The notes: generated by a model not told the origin, from the sequence alone. A stretch of 64,000 nucleotides of DNA from FEN-1350 sp964643355 (GCA_964643355.1 CAZXPW010000003.1:77355-141354), one strand, 5' to 3'; positions 44,279-54,043 are shown, counted from the stretch's first letter. Numbers and translations are program-made.

Positions 44279-45259
44279 ATGAATCCCGCAATCGAACAAG
44301 CCCTGCAACGAGTCCTCGACGGCGATCTTCCGGCTCGGCCGCAGATCGAGTCGCTGGCGAAGGCAAGCCGCCGACATTTCGACGAGCTGCTCTTCGCGGC
44401 CAACCGGATTCGCCGCCGTTTCTTTGGCGACCGGGTGTCGGTCTGTTCGATTGTTCCCGGTCGTCTCGGCGGTTGCGATCAGGATTGCGCCTTCTGCGCC
44501 CAGTCGTCCCGCTACAAGACGCCCGTCGATCGTACGGCGCGATTGCTGACCGACGACGAGATTCTCGCCGCCGCCGCCGAGGCCAAACAAAACGGCGTGC
44601 CGCGCTTTGGCGTCGTCTATTCAGGGAAAAGCGCAAACGATGCCGAATTGGCCCGGCTGGAGCGGCTTATCCCCCGCATCCGAGATGAAATCGGCGTCGG
44701 CGTCTGTGCCGGGCTGGGGATTCTCCCCCTCGACAAACTATGTCGCCTTCGTGCTGCGGGGCTGGAACGCTACAATCACAATCTCGAAACCTCTCGTCAC
44801 CATTTTCCCCGGATTGTTTCGGCCCACAGCTACGACGATCGCGTCCGGACCATCCGTGCCGCCGTCGAGGTCGGTCTGGGCGTTTGTGCCGGGGGTATCT
44901 TCGGATTGGGCGAAACCGATGCCGACCGGATCGACATGGCCCTGGAATTGCGAGACCTCGGCGCCGACACCGTCCCCATGAATTTTTTGCATCCGATCCC
45001 CGGAACCCCTCTGGCCGATCAGCCGACGCTCCAACCCCGGGAAATCCTGCGGATCATCGCCCTCTATCGTTTTATTTTGCCGCGGACCCATCTCAAGGCG
45101 GCGGGGGGGCGGGTGAACAATCTCCGCGATCTGCAGAGTTGGGTGTTTTATGCCGGCTGTACCAGCATCATGTCTGGCAACTACCTGACCACGGCCGGAC
45201 GATCCGTCGCCGAGGACCGTCAAATGATCCGCGATCTGGGTCTGGAGGCAAACGAATGA
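44279..45259 (+). CDS. bioB: Biotin synthase
   Basis: 326 residues. A radical-SAM enzyme inserting sulfur into dethiobiotin. The SAM cluster motif is CDQDCAFC (CxxxCxxC); YNHNLETS and GIFGLGETDADR are BioB-specific, as is MNFLHPIPGTPL. The C-terminus NYLTTAGRSVAEDRQMI is typical. ATG 44279 has GGAG 6 bases upstream. Together with bioF at 16537 it shows partial biotin synthesis; bioA and bioD are not in the window. rsmD overlaps its stop. Confidence 0.94.
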   Translation: MNPAIEQALQRVLDGDLPARPQIESLAKASRRHFDELLFAANRIRRRFFGDRVSVCSIVPGRLGGCDQDCAFCAQSSRYKTPVDRTARLLTDDEILAAAAEAKQNGVPRFGVVYSGKSANDAELARLERLIPRIRDEIGVGVCAGLGILPLDKLCRLRAAGLERYNHNLETSRHHFPRIVSAHSYDDRVRTIRAAVEVGLGVCAGGIFGLGETDADRIDMALELRDLGADTVPMNFLHPIPGTPLADQPTLQPREILRIIALYRFILPRTHLKAAGGRVNNLRDLQSWVFYAGCTSIMSGNYLTTAGRSVAEDRQMIRDLGLEANE

Positions 45260-45855
45260 GAATTATCGCCGGAACTCATCGCGGAATGAATTTGTTTGCC
45301 CCCAAAGATATGCGAACCCGGCCGATCACCGATCGGGCCAAGGAATCCCTCTTCAATGTTCTGTATAAGTACAATATTATCGAAAATAGCGTCATTGCGG
45401 ACTTGTTTAGCGGAACCGGCTCGATGGGGATGGAGTGCCTGTCCCGCGGCGCACGCTGGGTATCGTTTGTGGACAGCGGCCGTCAGGTCGTCCCCTTGTT
45501 GGAACGCAACATCGCCAAGGCCGGCTATGGCGACCGCTGCCGCGTTTTCGCCTGCAATGCCTTCAAGTCCGGAGCTCCCGTCCCGTCCGGTTGCCCCGAT
45601 CGGCCTGACTACGATCTGGTTTTTGTCGATCCACCTTATCTGATGAGTCAGGATACCTCCCTTGTTTCCCCGCTGGGAAAGCTGCTTACGCTGTTGTCCC
45701 GACAGATTCGGAGGGGAGGACTCGTCATTGTTCGTGCTCATGAGCGATCCAATATTCTTCCACAATACGGCTCGCTTCGGTCGATTGACCATCGTCAATG
45801 GGGTGCCACGGCCGTAACCCTGCTTGAATGCATCGGTGGGGAGGCATGGCCATGA
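45256..45855 (+). CDS. rsmD: 16S rRNA (guanine966-N2)-methyltransferase
   Basis: 199 residues. Starts MRIIAGTHRGMNL, the RsmD N-terminus. SAM motif DLFSGTGSMGMECLSRGA and catalytic DPPY are present. It methylates G966 of 16S rRNA. It overlaps bioB by 4 bases (ATGA) and is overlapped by the next gene in the same way. Confidence 0.9.
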   Translation: MRIIAGTHRGMNLFAPKDMRTRPITDRAKESLFNVLYKYNIIENSVIADLFSGTGSMGMECLSRGARWVSFVDSGRQVVPLLERNIAKAGYGDRCRVFACNAFKSGAPVPSGCPDRPDYDLVFVDPPYLMSQDTSLVSPLGKLLTLLSRQIRRGGLVIVRAHERSNILPQYGSLRSIDHRQWGATAVTLLECIGGEAWP

Positions 45856-47084
45856 ATTCTGTCCGGCCCTCCAATCGTTCCTCCGCCGTCTGGGTTGTCC
45901 GTCGTCTTCGTAAGGCCGGCTTCGAAGCGCTGTTTGCCGGCGGCTGTGTCCGCGATATGCTCCTTCGGAGGCGGGCCAAGGATTACGATGTCGCGACCAG
46001 CGCGCGTCCCGAGCAGATTTTGTCGCTCTTTCGTCGGACCCTGCGGATCGGCGCCAAATTCGGCGTTGTCATGGTCCTGATCAAGAATGATCAGGTCGAG
46101 GTTGCCACATTCCGGACCGACTTCGGATATTCCGACGGCCGTCATCCCGATCAGGTCCGTTTTACCAGTGCCGCCGAAGACGCGTCCCGCCGGGATTTTA
46201 CCGTCAACGGGATGTTTTATGATCCAGTCCGTCGAACCGTGATCGATTATGTCGAAGGTCAGCGGGATCTGGCAAAAAAAATCCTCCGCACCATCGGGAA
46301 TCCCGACAATCGTTTTGGAGAGGATTATCTGCGAATGCTCCGGGCAGTCCGTTTTGCCACACAGCTTGGATTCTCTATTGAACCGTTAACCTGGGAGGCG
46401 ATCCTCCGCCAGGCCGCGAAAATCGCCCAGATCAGCGGCGAACGAATCGCCTCTGAACTGGAAGCCATCCTGACCCATCCGGCCCGCGGACTCGGCGCTC
46501 GATTGCTGGTGGAAAGCGGCCTCTGTGCTTGGATTTTTCCGAATCTCGATTCGGTCTCTGCCCGCCGCGGCCTGGCTGTTCTCTCGGCTCTGCGTGGGCG
46601 GGTCGGTTTTCCACTGGCCTTGTCGGCATTGTTTGCCCAAACCCCAACCGCGACGGCTCTTTCACAGTGTGAGATTCTCAAACTCAGCCGCGAACAGATT
46701 CGCCGCTTGGCTTGGATTCTCGAACATCGAGACCGTCTGCTCAACACCTCCATGGGTCTGGCTCCGCTGAAGCGGCTTCTTGTCAGCCCCTATTTCCACG
46801 ACCTGCTCGATCTGCAACAAGCGATCCTCCAGAGCGAATCCCGGCCGCTGACTCCACTGAATATTTTGCGACGACGAATCCATGCTCTAAAAGGCGTAAA
46901 TCTGGCACCCAAGCCACTTCTCGATGGCCACGAGATTTTGTCTCTGGGTGCCACTCCCGGGCCGATGGTCGGCCGGATTGCGGAAGATCTTTATGCCGCC
47001 CAACTGTCCGAGGAGGTCCATACCCCTCAGCAAGCTCGCCGGTTTGTCCAAGATTGGCTGAATCATCACGCCCGGCGAGATTGA
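45852..47084 (+). CDS. CCA-adding / poly(A) polymerase family nucleotidyltransferase
   Basis: 410 residues, class II nucleotidyltransferase. FAGGCVRDMLLRRRAKDYDVAT carries the GG and the DxD metal ligands (shortened: GGCVRDMLL, DYDVAT). FTVNGMFYD and RMLRAVRFA (helical RNA-binding domain) follow. Whether it is a tRNA CCA enzyme or PcnB cannot be told by motif alone. The tRNA-Ala immediately downstream lacks an encoded CCA, so a CCA enzyme is needed in this organism. ATG 45852 is placed behind GGGGAGG and overlaps the rsmD stop. Confidence 0.88.
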   Translation: MNSVRPSNRSSAVWVVRRLRKAGFEALFAGGCVRDMLLRRRAKDYDVATSARPEQILSLFRRTLRIGAKFGVVMVLIKNDQVEVATFRTDFGYSDGRHPDQVRFTSAAEDASRRDFTVNGMFYDPVRRTVIDYVEGQRDLAKKILRTIGNPDNRFGEDYLRMLRAVRFATQLGFSIEPLTWEAILRQAAKIAQISGERIASELEAILTHPARGLGARLLVESGLCAWIFPNLDSVSARRGLAVLSALRGRVGFPLALSALFAQTPTATALSQCEILKLSREQIRRLAWILEHRDRLLNTSMGLAPLKRLLVSPYFHDLLDLQQAILQSESRPLTPLNILRRRIHALKGVNLAPKPLLDGHEILSLGATPGPMVGRIAEDLYAAQLSEEVHTPQQARRFVQDWLNHHARRD

Positions 47085-47124
47085 TCCGCAGCTTACTTTT
47101 TTCACGGGTTTTGCCAAAAAACTC

Positions 47125-47153
47125 TTGCCAGGGGCCTGTCTTTCCGATACAAA
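47125..47153 (+). promoter_or_regulatory. tRNA-Ala promoter
   Basis: TTGCCA at 47125-47130, 17-base spacer, TACAAA at 47148-47153; transcription would start a few bases before the tRNA. Confidence 0.5.
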
Positions 47154-47163
47154 TACAAGTAAC

Positions 47164-47236
<73 letters not shown>

Positions 47237-47243
47237 TTTCCCC

Positions 47244-47279
47244 TAACCTCTTGAAAGCGAAGGGGTTATGTTTGTTTTG
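47244..47279 (+). terminator. Rho-independent terminator after tRNA-Ala
   Basis: TAACCTCTT and AAGGGGTTA pair over 9 bp (one G-T) around a 7-base loop, followed by a T-rich tract (TGTTTGTTTTG). Confidence 0.65.
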
Positions 47280-47518
47280 ATCCCGAGTGGGCCGTTTTTC
47301 CCGATCATGCCAAGGGTGTTTTGAGGGTCGAAAAGGATTTTCGGTTACCGCAACTAAATCGAACTTTTATCCTGCCTTTAACAAATCCCTGGGACAGATT
47401 TCGCAAGCATAATGGACCTAATCACTTTCTTGCACCTTGTGAACAGGGATGGTACCATCTCAGAAGTTCTGGCGGTACCGATCATAATCCCGCCCGTATG
47501 ATTTGGATAGGAGAAACC

Positions 47519-48514
47519 ATGGAACGATACTTGCCCACCCGACGAGATTTTATTCGACAAACCGCCTGCGGTCTGTGCGCCGGAGGAATTCTCAACCAGG
47601 TCTTGGCCGGATCGAATCCGATGGATATTCCGCTCCGTCCATTGGGAGGGACAGGGGTAAAGGTATCGATACTCGGCCTGGGGGGATATCACATCGGAAG
47701 CATTCGCGACGATGATCGATCGATTCGCCTGATTCGAACGGCCATCGATCAGGGTGTCACCTTTCTCGATAACGCGTGGGAATATCATGGCGGGAGAGCG
47801 GAAGAACTCATGGGAAAGGCCTTACGCGAAGGGTATCGAGAGAAGGTGTTCCTGATGACCAAACACCACGGGCGCGATAAACAGACGGCCCTTAGGCATC
47901 TGGAAGACAGTTTGCGGCGATTCAAAACGGATGTGATCGACTTATGGCAATTTCACGAAGTTGTCTATGACAAGGATCCTGAGATGATCTTTGCCCAAGA
48001 CGGAGGCATCGAAGCTGCCGACCTGGCGAAGAAACAGGGAAAAGTCCGTTTCATCGGCTTTACCGGTCATCGAGATCCGATGCTGCACTTACAGATGCTG
48101 GCCTATGGGTACCCTTGGGATGCGGTTCAGATGCCCATGAATGTTTTTGATCCGCATTTTAAGAGTTTTCAAAGGCATGTGTTACCCATCCTTATTCGAC
48201 GCAACATCGGCGTCATTGCGATGAAAACCATGGGTAGCGGTTCGGTCTTGCGAGCCGATAGCATTACGCCGAAGGAGGCCCTGTGGTATGTGTGGAGTCA
48301 GTCGGTCTCCACAATCGTTTCAGGAATGGACTCCGAACAAATCCTTCAGACCAATATCGACTTGGCGAGGACTTTTATTCCCTTGAATGCGATCGAACAA
48401 TCCTCCTTACTGGATAAGACGAAAGAGGCAGGCCTCACCGGGGAGTTCGAGCCCTTTAAGACGGCTCCGAATTTCGACGGCCCGATCGGCCGCAAACTTT
48501 ACGGCCTGGATTAA
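47519..48514 (+). CDS. Tat-exported aldo/keto reductase
   Basis: 331 residues. N-terminal twin-arginine signal (TRRDFIRQTACGLCAGG). The AKR barrel follows: GLGGYHIGS, then the catalytic Tyr in NAWEYHGGRAEELMG, Lys in MTKHHG and His in WQFHEV. The C-terminal NADPH loop is partly seen in IAMKTMGSG. Exported AKRs of this type are common in planctomycetes; the substrate is unknown. ATAGGAG stands before ATG 47519. It ends 12 bases from the convergent hydrolase gene. Confidence 0.85.
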   Translation: MERYLPTRRDFIRQTACGLCAGGILNQVLAGSNPMDIPLRPLGGTGVKVSILGLGGYHIGSIRDDDRSIRLIRTAIDQGVTFLDNAWEYHGGRAEELMGKALREGYREKVFLMTKHHGRDKQTALRHLEDSLRRFKTDVIDLWQFHEVVYDKDPEMIFAQDGGIEAADLAKKQGKVRFIGFTGHRDPMLHLQMLAYGYPWDAVQMPMNVFDPHFKSFQRHVLPILIRRNIGVIAMKTMGSGSVLRADSITPKEALWYVWSQSVSTIVSGMDSEQILQTNIDLARTFIPLNAIEQSSLLDKTKEAGLTGEFEPFKTAPNFDGPIGRKLYGLD

Positions 48515-48526
48515 GTTCGCGAATGA

Positions 48527-51500
48527 TCAGCGGTCGGTCGGAGGAGGCAATGCGATTTTTCGGGCAAGAATCCGTTGCGTTTGCCCGCCTTCGATTTGAA
48601 CATCAAGACCCCCGATCAATGCGGATCCCAATGCGGTTTGGGACGAATTCGAACCGATTGTCACTTCGTATCGTCCTGTATCGTTCACCGTGAACCACTC
48701 CGGAAACTGATTGATCCTCGGATAATCCCGCGGCAGTCGCAGGATGTGTTTGTGCCTCGGCCGATCAAAAATCAAGCAACCTTTCCATAGCCGATCCGCG
48801 CTGAGGATCATATACAGTGTATCTCCGCGACGGACGGCACCGAATCGCACATCCGCTCGCCACGGCCGGATTATAACCCCTTGCATCTTCCATAACGCAA
48901 ACATCAACGAAGTCCGCGCAAAGTTCCCGTCGCCATGCCAGCCCTCGATTATGCCGTCGGATTCCTGGATCGTCCACATCATCCGAATCTGGCTGTCGAT
49001 CCAGTCGGCGGCCGATTCAATCGGTTCGCGATTGTAGAGATTGATCGCGCCTTCGATGGAATCGGCGAAACCGTCGGCGCTCTTGTCGCCCCAGCAGGCC
49101 CCGATATACTTGCCCTTGAGATTTTCCATCGCCTTGCGGACGGCGTCACGGTACGGCTCGGTCTGATCGATCAGCCACATCGTATAAAAGCCGTCCAAGC
49201 CGTAACCCCAGGTGTCGCAAAGATCCGCACTGTGCTCGCCGGTCTTCGGATTAAACCAGGAGTAGAGCAGGCCGTCATCGTTGCGCGCCTTGGCAAGAAT
49301 ACAGTCGAACATCTCATGCATCGGCCGTTCGTATGCTTTCTTTTTCTCCGGCAATGCGTGCTCAACCGCCACATACAGTTCCGTCAGGCCGTTGATCACT
49401 TCGCATCCATGATCGATCAGCCGAAGCTGATCCAGATCTCGCGTGGGATGATGATTGCCCAGCAGGAAATAATCGCCGAGCCGGATGGCCCAGTCGAGAT
49501 AGTTGCGATCCCCGGTGAACCAATACAGCCGGGAGTTGGCCTGCAGCAAATCGCCGCAGACTTCAAAGTTTGTCGTGGGAATCTTGCCGAAGGGCGTATC
49601 AATCGGCGCATTGTTCCAGATATCGTCAACGATGCCGATCATGCGCTGCGACCACGGACTTTGTCCCATCCATTCGGTGATCGGCAGCAGGCCGTCTTTG
49701 ACATACTCGGCGCCGTCAAAGATCATCGCGTCCAAATCCGGCCTGTCGCGCCGCCAGCCCTTTTGCGAAAACGAGTAATCATCCGGCAATCGGTCGATCC
49801 GGCAGGTCAGTCGCGTTTCGGTCCGCAACATCTCCAACAATCGCCCCTCCAGCAGCGGTCGATCCGTAATCGCCGCCGTCAGGACCATGAAGGGATAGTT
49901 GTCCGCCGCCGCATCGCGGCCGTTCCAGAAGTCGCTTTCGCGAAGATTGCGCGGGATCAAACCTGTCTCGGGATCGGCGCAGGCCAGCCAGCCGTCGACG
50001 AACCGACGGCAACGATACAAGGCCTCATTGGCCATTCGTGAATTGGATTCCGCTTTTCGATACAACTCCACTGCCGGATCATCGGTCTGCAAATCGTAAA
50101 TTGGGATTGGATGATCCCAGATCTGTCGCATTTCCGGAAAGGCTTGGCCGAGAGTGGATGAATCCCCCGAGGATAGCGCAACCATGGCCTTATGACTGAT
50201 CTTGCCCAAATCGTGTTGAATTCCATCACCTCCTGCAGCAATCAGGCGAATCTCGCTGAAGAATGCCTCTCGGCCTTGTCCCCGTCGAAGGTCAATCGTG
50301 TATCTGTCTCCGGTAATTCCTTCCGGAAGTAACACCCGAATCCAGCGAAAGCCCCAGTGTCCGCCATCGCTCACGGTTTGGCTTCGGCCGTTGACGATGA
50401 TAACTGCCTCTCGCGTATCGCCCTTTGCCCCCCAACCCAGTTCCAGCGTATCCCCGGGTTTTGGACGAACATCAAAGATCACTCGCAAATCCGTCCGTCC
50501 CAGCCAATGATAGGGCGTACCGTCCAGCGATTCAGGCCCCTCGACAAAACGAGCCCACGCCACCGCGGCCTTGTCATCCGGCAGCGGCTGGCTGATCGGC
50601 CCCAGCGTCGTCTGCAGCTTCGGATAAAAATCCTTCCCGCAGAAAACATGCGGGCCCGGATGAACCGTCAGCGTCAGATTCGACTCCGCGCCGAAAACGC
50701 GATACGCCGCCCGGATTTCCTCCAAAGCCGTCCGCCCGATCGCAACCGGAAATCCGCCGGGCGCCCTTTCCTGCTGGCCCAGTTCGCAAACCAGCGTCCG
50801 CGGCGCGACACAGGCAAAGATATCCGCGAAATCAAAGGTCTCCTCCAGCCCGGGAAAATTGAAGCATTCGCAATGCCCGTTCTTCATGTTGGTCACGGTC
50901 GTCAGCCACCCGCTGCTACAGGCGATCTTGATTCGCTCGTCCAGCGCCGCGACATACATGGTCGTCTCGCCCCCCAGCGACAGCCCCGCCACCGCCAGCC
51001 GATCCGGATCCACCTCCGGCAACGACGCCGCATAATCCAGACAGCACAGCGAATCCCAGACCCGTTCGCCCATCAACGACCATCTCTCGTGTTGCAATTC
51101 GTGCTGGCCGACATCCGGGGCGATGACCACATACCCCATCTCGATTATCGTCCGGCCGTACCAGTATGGGCCCAGGCCGCGCACGATCTGCTCGCCGCTG
51201 CCGCCGTGGCCGTGAATTCCCAGTACGGCGCCAACCTTGCCTTTGGGGTGAACAGGTCTGGCCAGCCAGGCATGAATCCGGCGATCCGCGAGAGTTTGCA
51301 GCGAAATTTCTTCCAACACGCATCCATGTGCCACATCATCAATGCGTCGAAGAATTTTCACCTCCGGCGGGACCGTTACCGGCCGCCGGCCGCCCATCAT
51401 CAGCGAAAAGAGCTTCTCCCGTGCCGTCTTCTGCCAGGCCCGGGCCTCGGCCTCCGTACCAGCCGAAAATCGCATGCTTCGTTCGGCCTGGACGACCCCC

Positions 51501-51550
51501 AGAATAAGAAAGAAATAGACGATAACAATCCGAAAAAGGGCAGTTCGCAT
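48527..51550 (-). CDS. Exported alpha/beta-hydrolase (esterase) fused to alpha/alpha-barrel-like domain
   Basis: 1007 residues. Signal peptide (about 1-22) ending VVQA. Residues about 60-370 are an alpha/beta-hydrolase of the acetyl-xylan-esterase/dienelactone type: GIHGHGGSGE is the oxyanion turn, the nucleophile Ser191 is in AVAGLSLGGET, and the His is probably in VHPGPHVFCG. After a 110-residue beta region, residues about 540-930 look like an (alpha/alpha)6-barrel of glycan-processing type, rich in Trp and aromatic pairs (GDRNYLDWAIRLGDYF; DTWGYGLDGFYTMW). A short beta domain ends it. Likely deacetylates and processes plant polysaccharide outside the cytoplasm. GGGGA lies before ATG 51550. 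Confidence 0.7.
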   Translation of the reverse strand: MRTALFRIVIVYFFLILGVVQAERSMRFSAGTEAEARAWQKTAREKLFSLMMGGRRPVTVPPEVKILRRIDDVAHGCVLEEISLQTLADRRIHAWLARPVHPKGKVGAVLGIHGHGGSGEQIVRGLGPYWYGRTIIEMGYVVIAPDVGQHELQHERWSLMGERVWDSLCCLDYAASLPEVDPDRLAVAGLSLGGETTMYVAALDERIKIACSSGWLTTVTNMKNGHCECFNFPGLEETFDFADIFACVAPRTLVCELGQQERAPGGFPVAIGRTALEEIRAAYRVFGAESNLTLTVHPGPHVFCGKDFYPKLQTTLGPISQPLPDDKAAVAWARFVEGPESLDGTPYHWLGRTDLRVIFDVRPKPGDTLELGWGAKGDTREAVIIVNGRSQTVSDGGHWGFRWIRVLLPEGITGDRYTIDLRRGQGREAFFSEIRLIAAGGDGIQHDLGKISHKAMVALSSGDSSTLGQAFPEMRQIWDHPIPIYDLQTDDPAVELYRKAESNSRMANEALYRCRRFVDGWLACADPETGLIPRNLRESDFWNGRDAAADNYPFMVLTAAITDRPLLEGRLLEMLRTETRLTCRIDRLPDDYSFSQKGWRRDRPDLDAMIFDGAEYVKDGLLPITEWMGQSPWSQRMIGIVDDIWNNAPIDTPFGKIPTTNFEVCGDLLQANSRLYWFTGDRNYLDWAIRLGDYFLLGNHHPTRDLDQLRLIDHGCEVINGLTELYVAVEHALPEKKKAYERPMHEMFDCILAKARNDDGLLYSWFNPKTGEHSADLCDTWGYGLDGFYTMWLIDQTEPYRDAVRKAMENLKGKYIGACWGDKSADGFADSIEGAINLYNREPIESAADWIDSQIRMMWTIQESDGIIEGWHGDGNFARTSLMFALWKMQGVIIRPWRADVRFGAVRRGDTLYMILSADRLWKGCLIFDRPRHKHILRLPRDYPRINQFPEWFTVNDTGRYEVTIGSNSSQTALGSALIGGLDVQIEGGQTQRILARKIALPPPTDR

Positions 51551-51864
51551 TGAAATATCCCCGATCCATTTTCCATTGTTCGTCCACACATCTCCTTTGG
51601 CACATGTATCAGAATAGGCGATCCATGCGAAAAAATCAACCTCTCCGATGTTGACATACAAGCCACCAAGTTTAGCCCAATAGTCAATTCCTTGCCCCAC
51701 CCGCGAAGGCCGCAATACAGAAGATCAGTCTTTCCTACGCCGATCTTCTTCAGGGCATAGGATGTGGGGGTGGTGCCTTCTGGCATAAAAAGGGTAAACG
51801 CCGTGTGCCCCGGCCCATAACGGAGTGCGGTCTCCACAGCGCAGATTTGAACTTCTGCCGGATG
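51551..51864. other. Intergenic region between hydrolase and araA
   Basis: No gene is convincing. A perfect inverted repeat AGAAGATC / GATCTTCT with a 15-base loop lies at 51719-51749. An open minus-strand frame across it is not supported by start signals. Confidence 0.4.
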
Positions 51865-51893
51865 TTGTATATTTTGGGACCGTGGGGTACAAT
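51865..51893 (+). promoter_or_regulatory. araA promoter candidate
   Basis: TTGTAT at 51865-51870, 17-base spacer, TACAAT at 51888-51893; start about 35-40 bases before the araA ATG. Confidence 0.5.
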
Positions 51894-51935
51894 ACCCTGC
51901 CGAAAGGAAATCAAAACTCAATCAGGAGTAATCGA

Positions 51936-53414
51936 ATGATCGAACTGAAACAATATGAAGTGTGGTTTATCACCGGCAGTCAGCATCTGTACGGCCCGGA
52001 GACGCTAAAACAGGTAGATGCTCATTCCAAGCAGATTGTCGAGCACTTGAATCGGTCCAAGGCCTTGCCCTGTAAGGTGGTCTTTAAGCCCGTGGTCAAG
52101 ACGCCGGAGGAAATTTCCAAGATCTGCGTGGGCGCCAACACCTCGACCCAATGCGTCGGCCTCATTACCTGGATGCATACTTTTTCGCCGGCCAAGATGT
52201 GGATCGCCGGATTGAACGCCCTTCGGAAACCATTCGCCCATCTGCACACGCAGTTCAACCGCGATATCCCCTGGGCCGACATCGACATGGATTTTATGAA
52301 TCTCAACCAGTCCGCCCACGGCGATCGGGAGTTCGGATTCATTTGCACCCGGCTGCGAAAGAACCGCAAGGTCATCGTCGGCCACTGGCAGGACGAACGG
52401 GTCCTGGCGGATCTGGATGTCTGGATGCGGGCCGCGTGCGGCTGGCAGGACTGCCACGGAATGAAGATCTGCCGGTTTGGCGACAATATGCGACAAGTGG
52501 CCGTGACCGAGGGCGACAAAGTCGAGGCCCAAATCAAATTTGGTTATGCCGTCCATGGTTACGGCGTCGGCGACTTGGTTGCGTTCGTCAATCAAGTTAC
52601 CGACAGCCAGACGAGGAAGGTCGTGGCCGAATACAAAGATCAGTACGAAATTTCCGCGAAAGACCTCAAAAGCGATTCGATTCGCGAAGCGGCGAGGATC
52701 GAAGCGGGGATGCGGGCCTTTTTGGAGGAGGGGGGGTTTACGGCATTTACGACGACCTTCGAAGATTTGCACGGACTGGAGCAATTGCCGGGTCTGGCGG
52801 TTCAGCGGCTCATGGCCGACGGGTACGGATTCGGCGCCGAGGGCGACTGGAAGACCGCCGGGCTGGTTCGCAGCATGAAGGTGATGGCGGCCGGCCTGCC
52901 GGGGGGCACTTCGTTCATGGAGGATTATACCTATCACCTCGACCCGCGGGACACGATGGTGCTTGGCGCGCACATGCTGGAGGTGTGTTCGTCGATCGCC
53001 GACGGGAAACCCAAGCTGGAAGTACATCCGCTGGGCATCGGCGGCAAGGCGGATCCGGCTCGCGTGGTGTTCAATGTTCCGACGGGTAGCGGCATCAATG
53101 TGTCCGTACTGGATATGGGAAATCGGTTTCGGATGGTCGTCAACGAGGTCGATGTCGTCCGGCCGGATCAGGATCTGCCCAAGCTGCCGGTGGCTCGGGT
53201 GCTATGGAAGCCGCTGCCGGATCTGCGGACGGCCGCGGCCGCGTGGATCTACGCCGGCGGGGCTCATCATACGGGATTCAGCATGGCGATCGGCACCCGG
53301 CACATGGAGGACTTCGCGGAGATGGCGGGGATCGAGTTTCTGCGGATCGACGATAAGACTGACATCGCCGACTTCAAGAACCAATGCCGATGGAATGAGG
53401 TGTTTTATCGCTGA
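51936..53414 (+). CDS. araA: L-arabinose isomerase
   Basis: 492 residues, close to the usual 500. It converts L-arabinose to L-ribulose in the cytoplasm, with Mn. VWFITGSQHLYG opens the family; TWMHTFSPAKMWI, LHTQFNRDIPW, TSFMEDYTYH and LGAHMLEVCSSI carry conserved metal or substrate residues. Start ATG 51936 behind AGGAG. No araB or araD lies in the window, so ribulose must be handled elsewhere. Confidence 0.94.
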   Translation: MIELKQYEVWFITGSQHLYGPETLKQVDAHSKQIVEHLNRSKALPCKVVFKPVVKTPEEISKICVGANTSTQCVGLITWMHTFSPAKMWIAGLNALRKPFAHLHTQFNRDIPWADIDMDFMNLNQSAHGDREFGFICTRLRKNRKVIVGHWQDERVLADLDVWMRAACGWQDCHGMKICRFGDNMRQVAVTEGDKVEAQIKFGYAVHGYGVGDLVAFVNQVTDSQTRKVVAEYKDQYEISAKDLKSDSIREAARIEAGMRAFLEEGGFTAFTTTFEDLHGLEQLPGLAVQRLMADGYGFGAEGDWKTAGLVRSMKVMAAGLPGGTSFMEDYTYHLDPRDTMVLGAHMLEVCSSIADGKPKLEVHPLGIGGKADPARVVFNVPTGSGINVSVLDMGNRFRMVVNEVDVVRPDQDLPKLPVARVLWKPLPDLRTAAAAWIYAGGAHHTGFSMAIGTRHMEDFAEMAGIEFLRIDDKTDIADFKNQCRWNEVFYR

Positions 53415-53535
53415 CAATCGTTCCTTACAAACGAAGGAAGCCCGATTTTTACGGAATTAACGCGATTTACAGGATGGGTACGCATCCCCAGGATCAAAAT
53501 TTACAGGGCAAAATGACAGATGAAAAGGATTTTGC

Positions 53536-53564
53536 TTGACAATGGTTCGTGGGCGAACTAAAAT
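53536..53564 (+). promoter_or_regulatory. marR promoter with operator in spacer
   Basis: TTGACA at 53536-53541, 17-base spacer, TAAAAT at 53559-53564. The operator GTTCGTGGGCGAAC (53545-53558) fills most of the spacer. The expected transcription start (about 53571) excludes starts before ATG 53596. Confidence 0.7.
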
Positions 53565-53595
53565 GGCTCCAAGTCAAGATAACGGCAAGGAAACG

Positions 53596-54039
53596 ATGAA
53601 GGCAAAAGGAACGCAAGGCATTGTGGGGCAGATCGCCCGGATTCGGGAGCTGGCGAATCTGTTGATCGAAAAGGAACTTCAGAAACGCTCGATCGAGGGG
53701 GTCGTTCCGGCTCACGGACCGGTTTTGAGGTTTCTGTTCGAGCAGAAAGGGGCGGTTCCCATCAAGGATGTGGTGGAGGCCGTCGGCCGGGTCAAGTCCA
53801 CGGTGACGGTGATGATTGCCACGCTGGAAAAGTACGGATTTGTTCGGAAGGCGGAATGCGAAAAGGACAATCGAGTGGTCCGGGTGGAACTGACGGCCAG
53901 GGGAAAGAAGCTTCGCGGGGATTTCGAGGCGATTTCCCGGATCCTGCTGGACAAAATCTATAAGGACATGACCCCCAAAGACCGGCAGGTCCTGGTGGAT
54001 CTGTTGGGGACAATCGAAACGAATTTGCGGAGGTCATAA
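53596..54039 (+). CDS. MarR-family transcriptional regulator
   Basis: 147 residues. The winged-helix core is seen in VLRFLFEQKGAVPIKDVVEA, then the recognition helix in GRVKSTVTVMIATLEKYGFV (shortened: KSTVTVMIATLE), and the wing in KAECEKDNRVVRVELTARG. AAGGAAACG precedes ATG 53596. An operator copy lies in its own promoter and another before the next gene, so it probably represses both. The effector is unknown. Confidence 0.85.
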   Translation: MKAKGTQGIVGQIARIRELANLLIEKELQKRSIEGVVPAHGPVLRFLFEQKGAVPIKDVVEAVGRVKSTVTVMIATLEKYGFVRKAECEKDNRVVRVELTARGKKLRGDFEAISRILLDKIYKDMTPKDRQVLVDLLGTIETNLRRS

Positions 54040-54043
54040 TATT

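Noticed and set aside
48935..50041. 368-codon plus-strand frame inside the esterase gene
   Set aside because: Antisense to a protein with signal peptide and catalytic motifs; no start signals of its own.
50357..51553. 398-codon plus-strand frame rich in Arg and Pro
   Set aside because: Composition is typical of an antisense shadow; it overlaps the hydrolase domain.
51400..51921. 173-codon minus-strand frame upstream of the hydrolase
   Set aside because: It overlaps the hydrolase start and the araA promoter; no ribosome-binding site or motif. Only the inverted repeat within it is noted.
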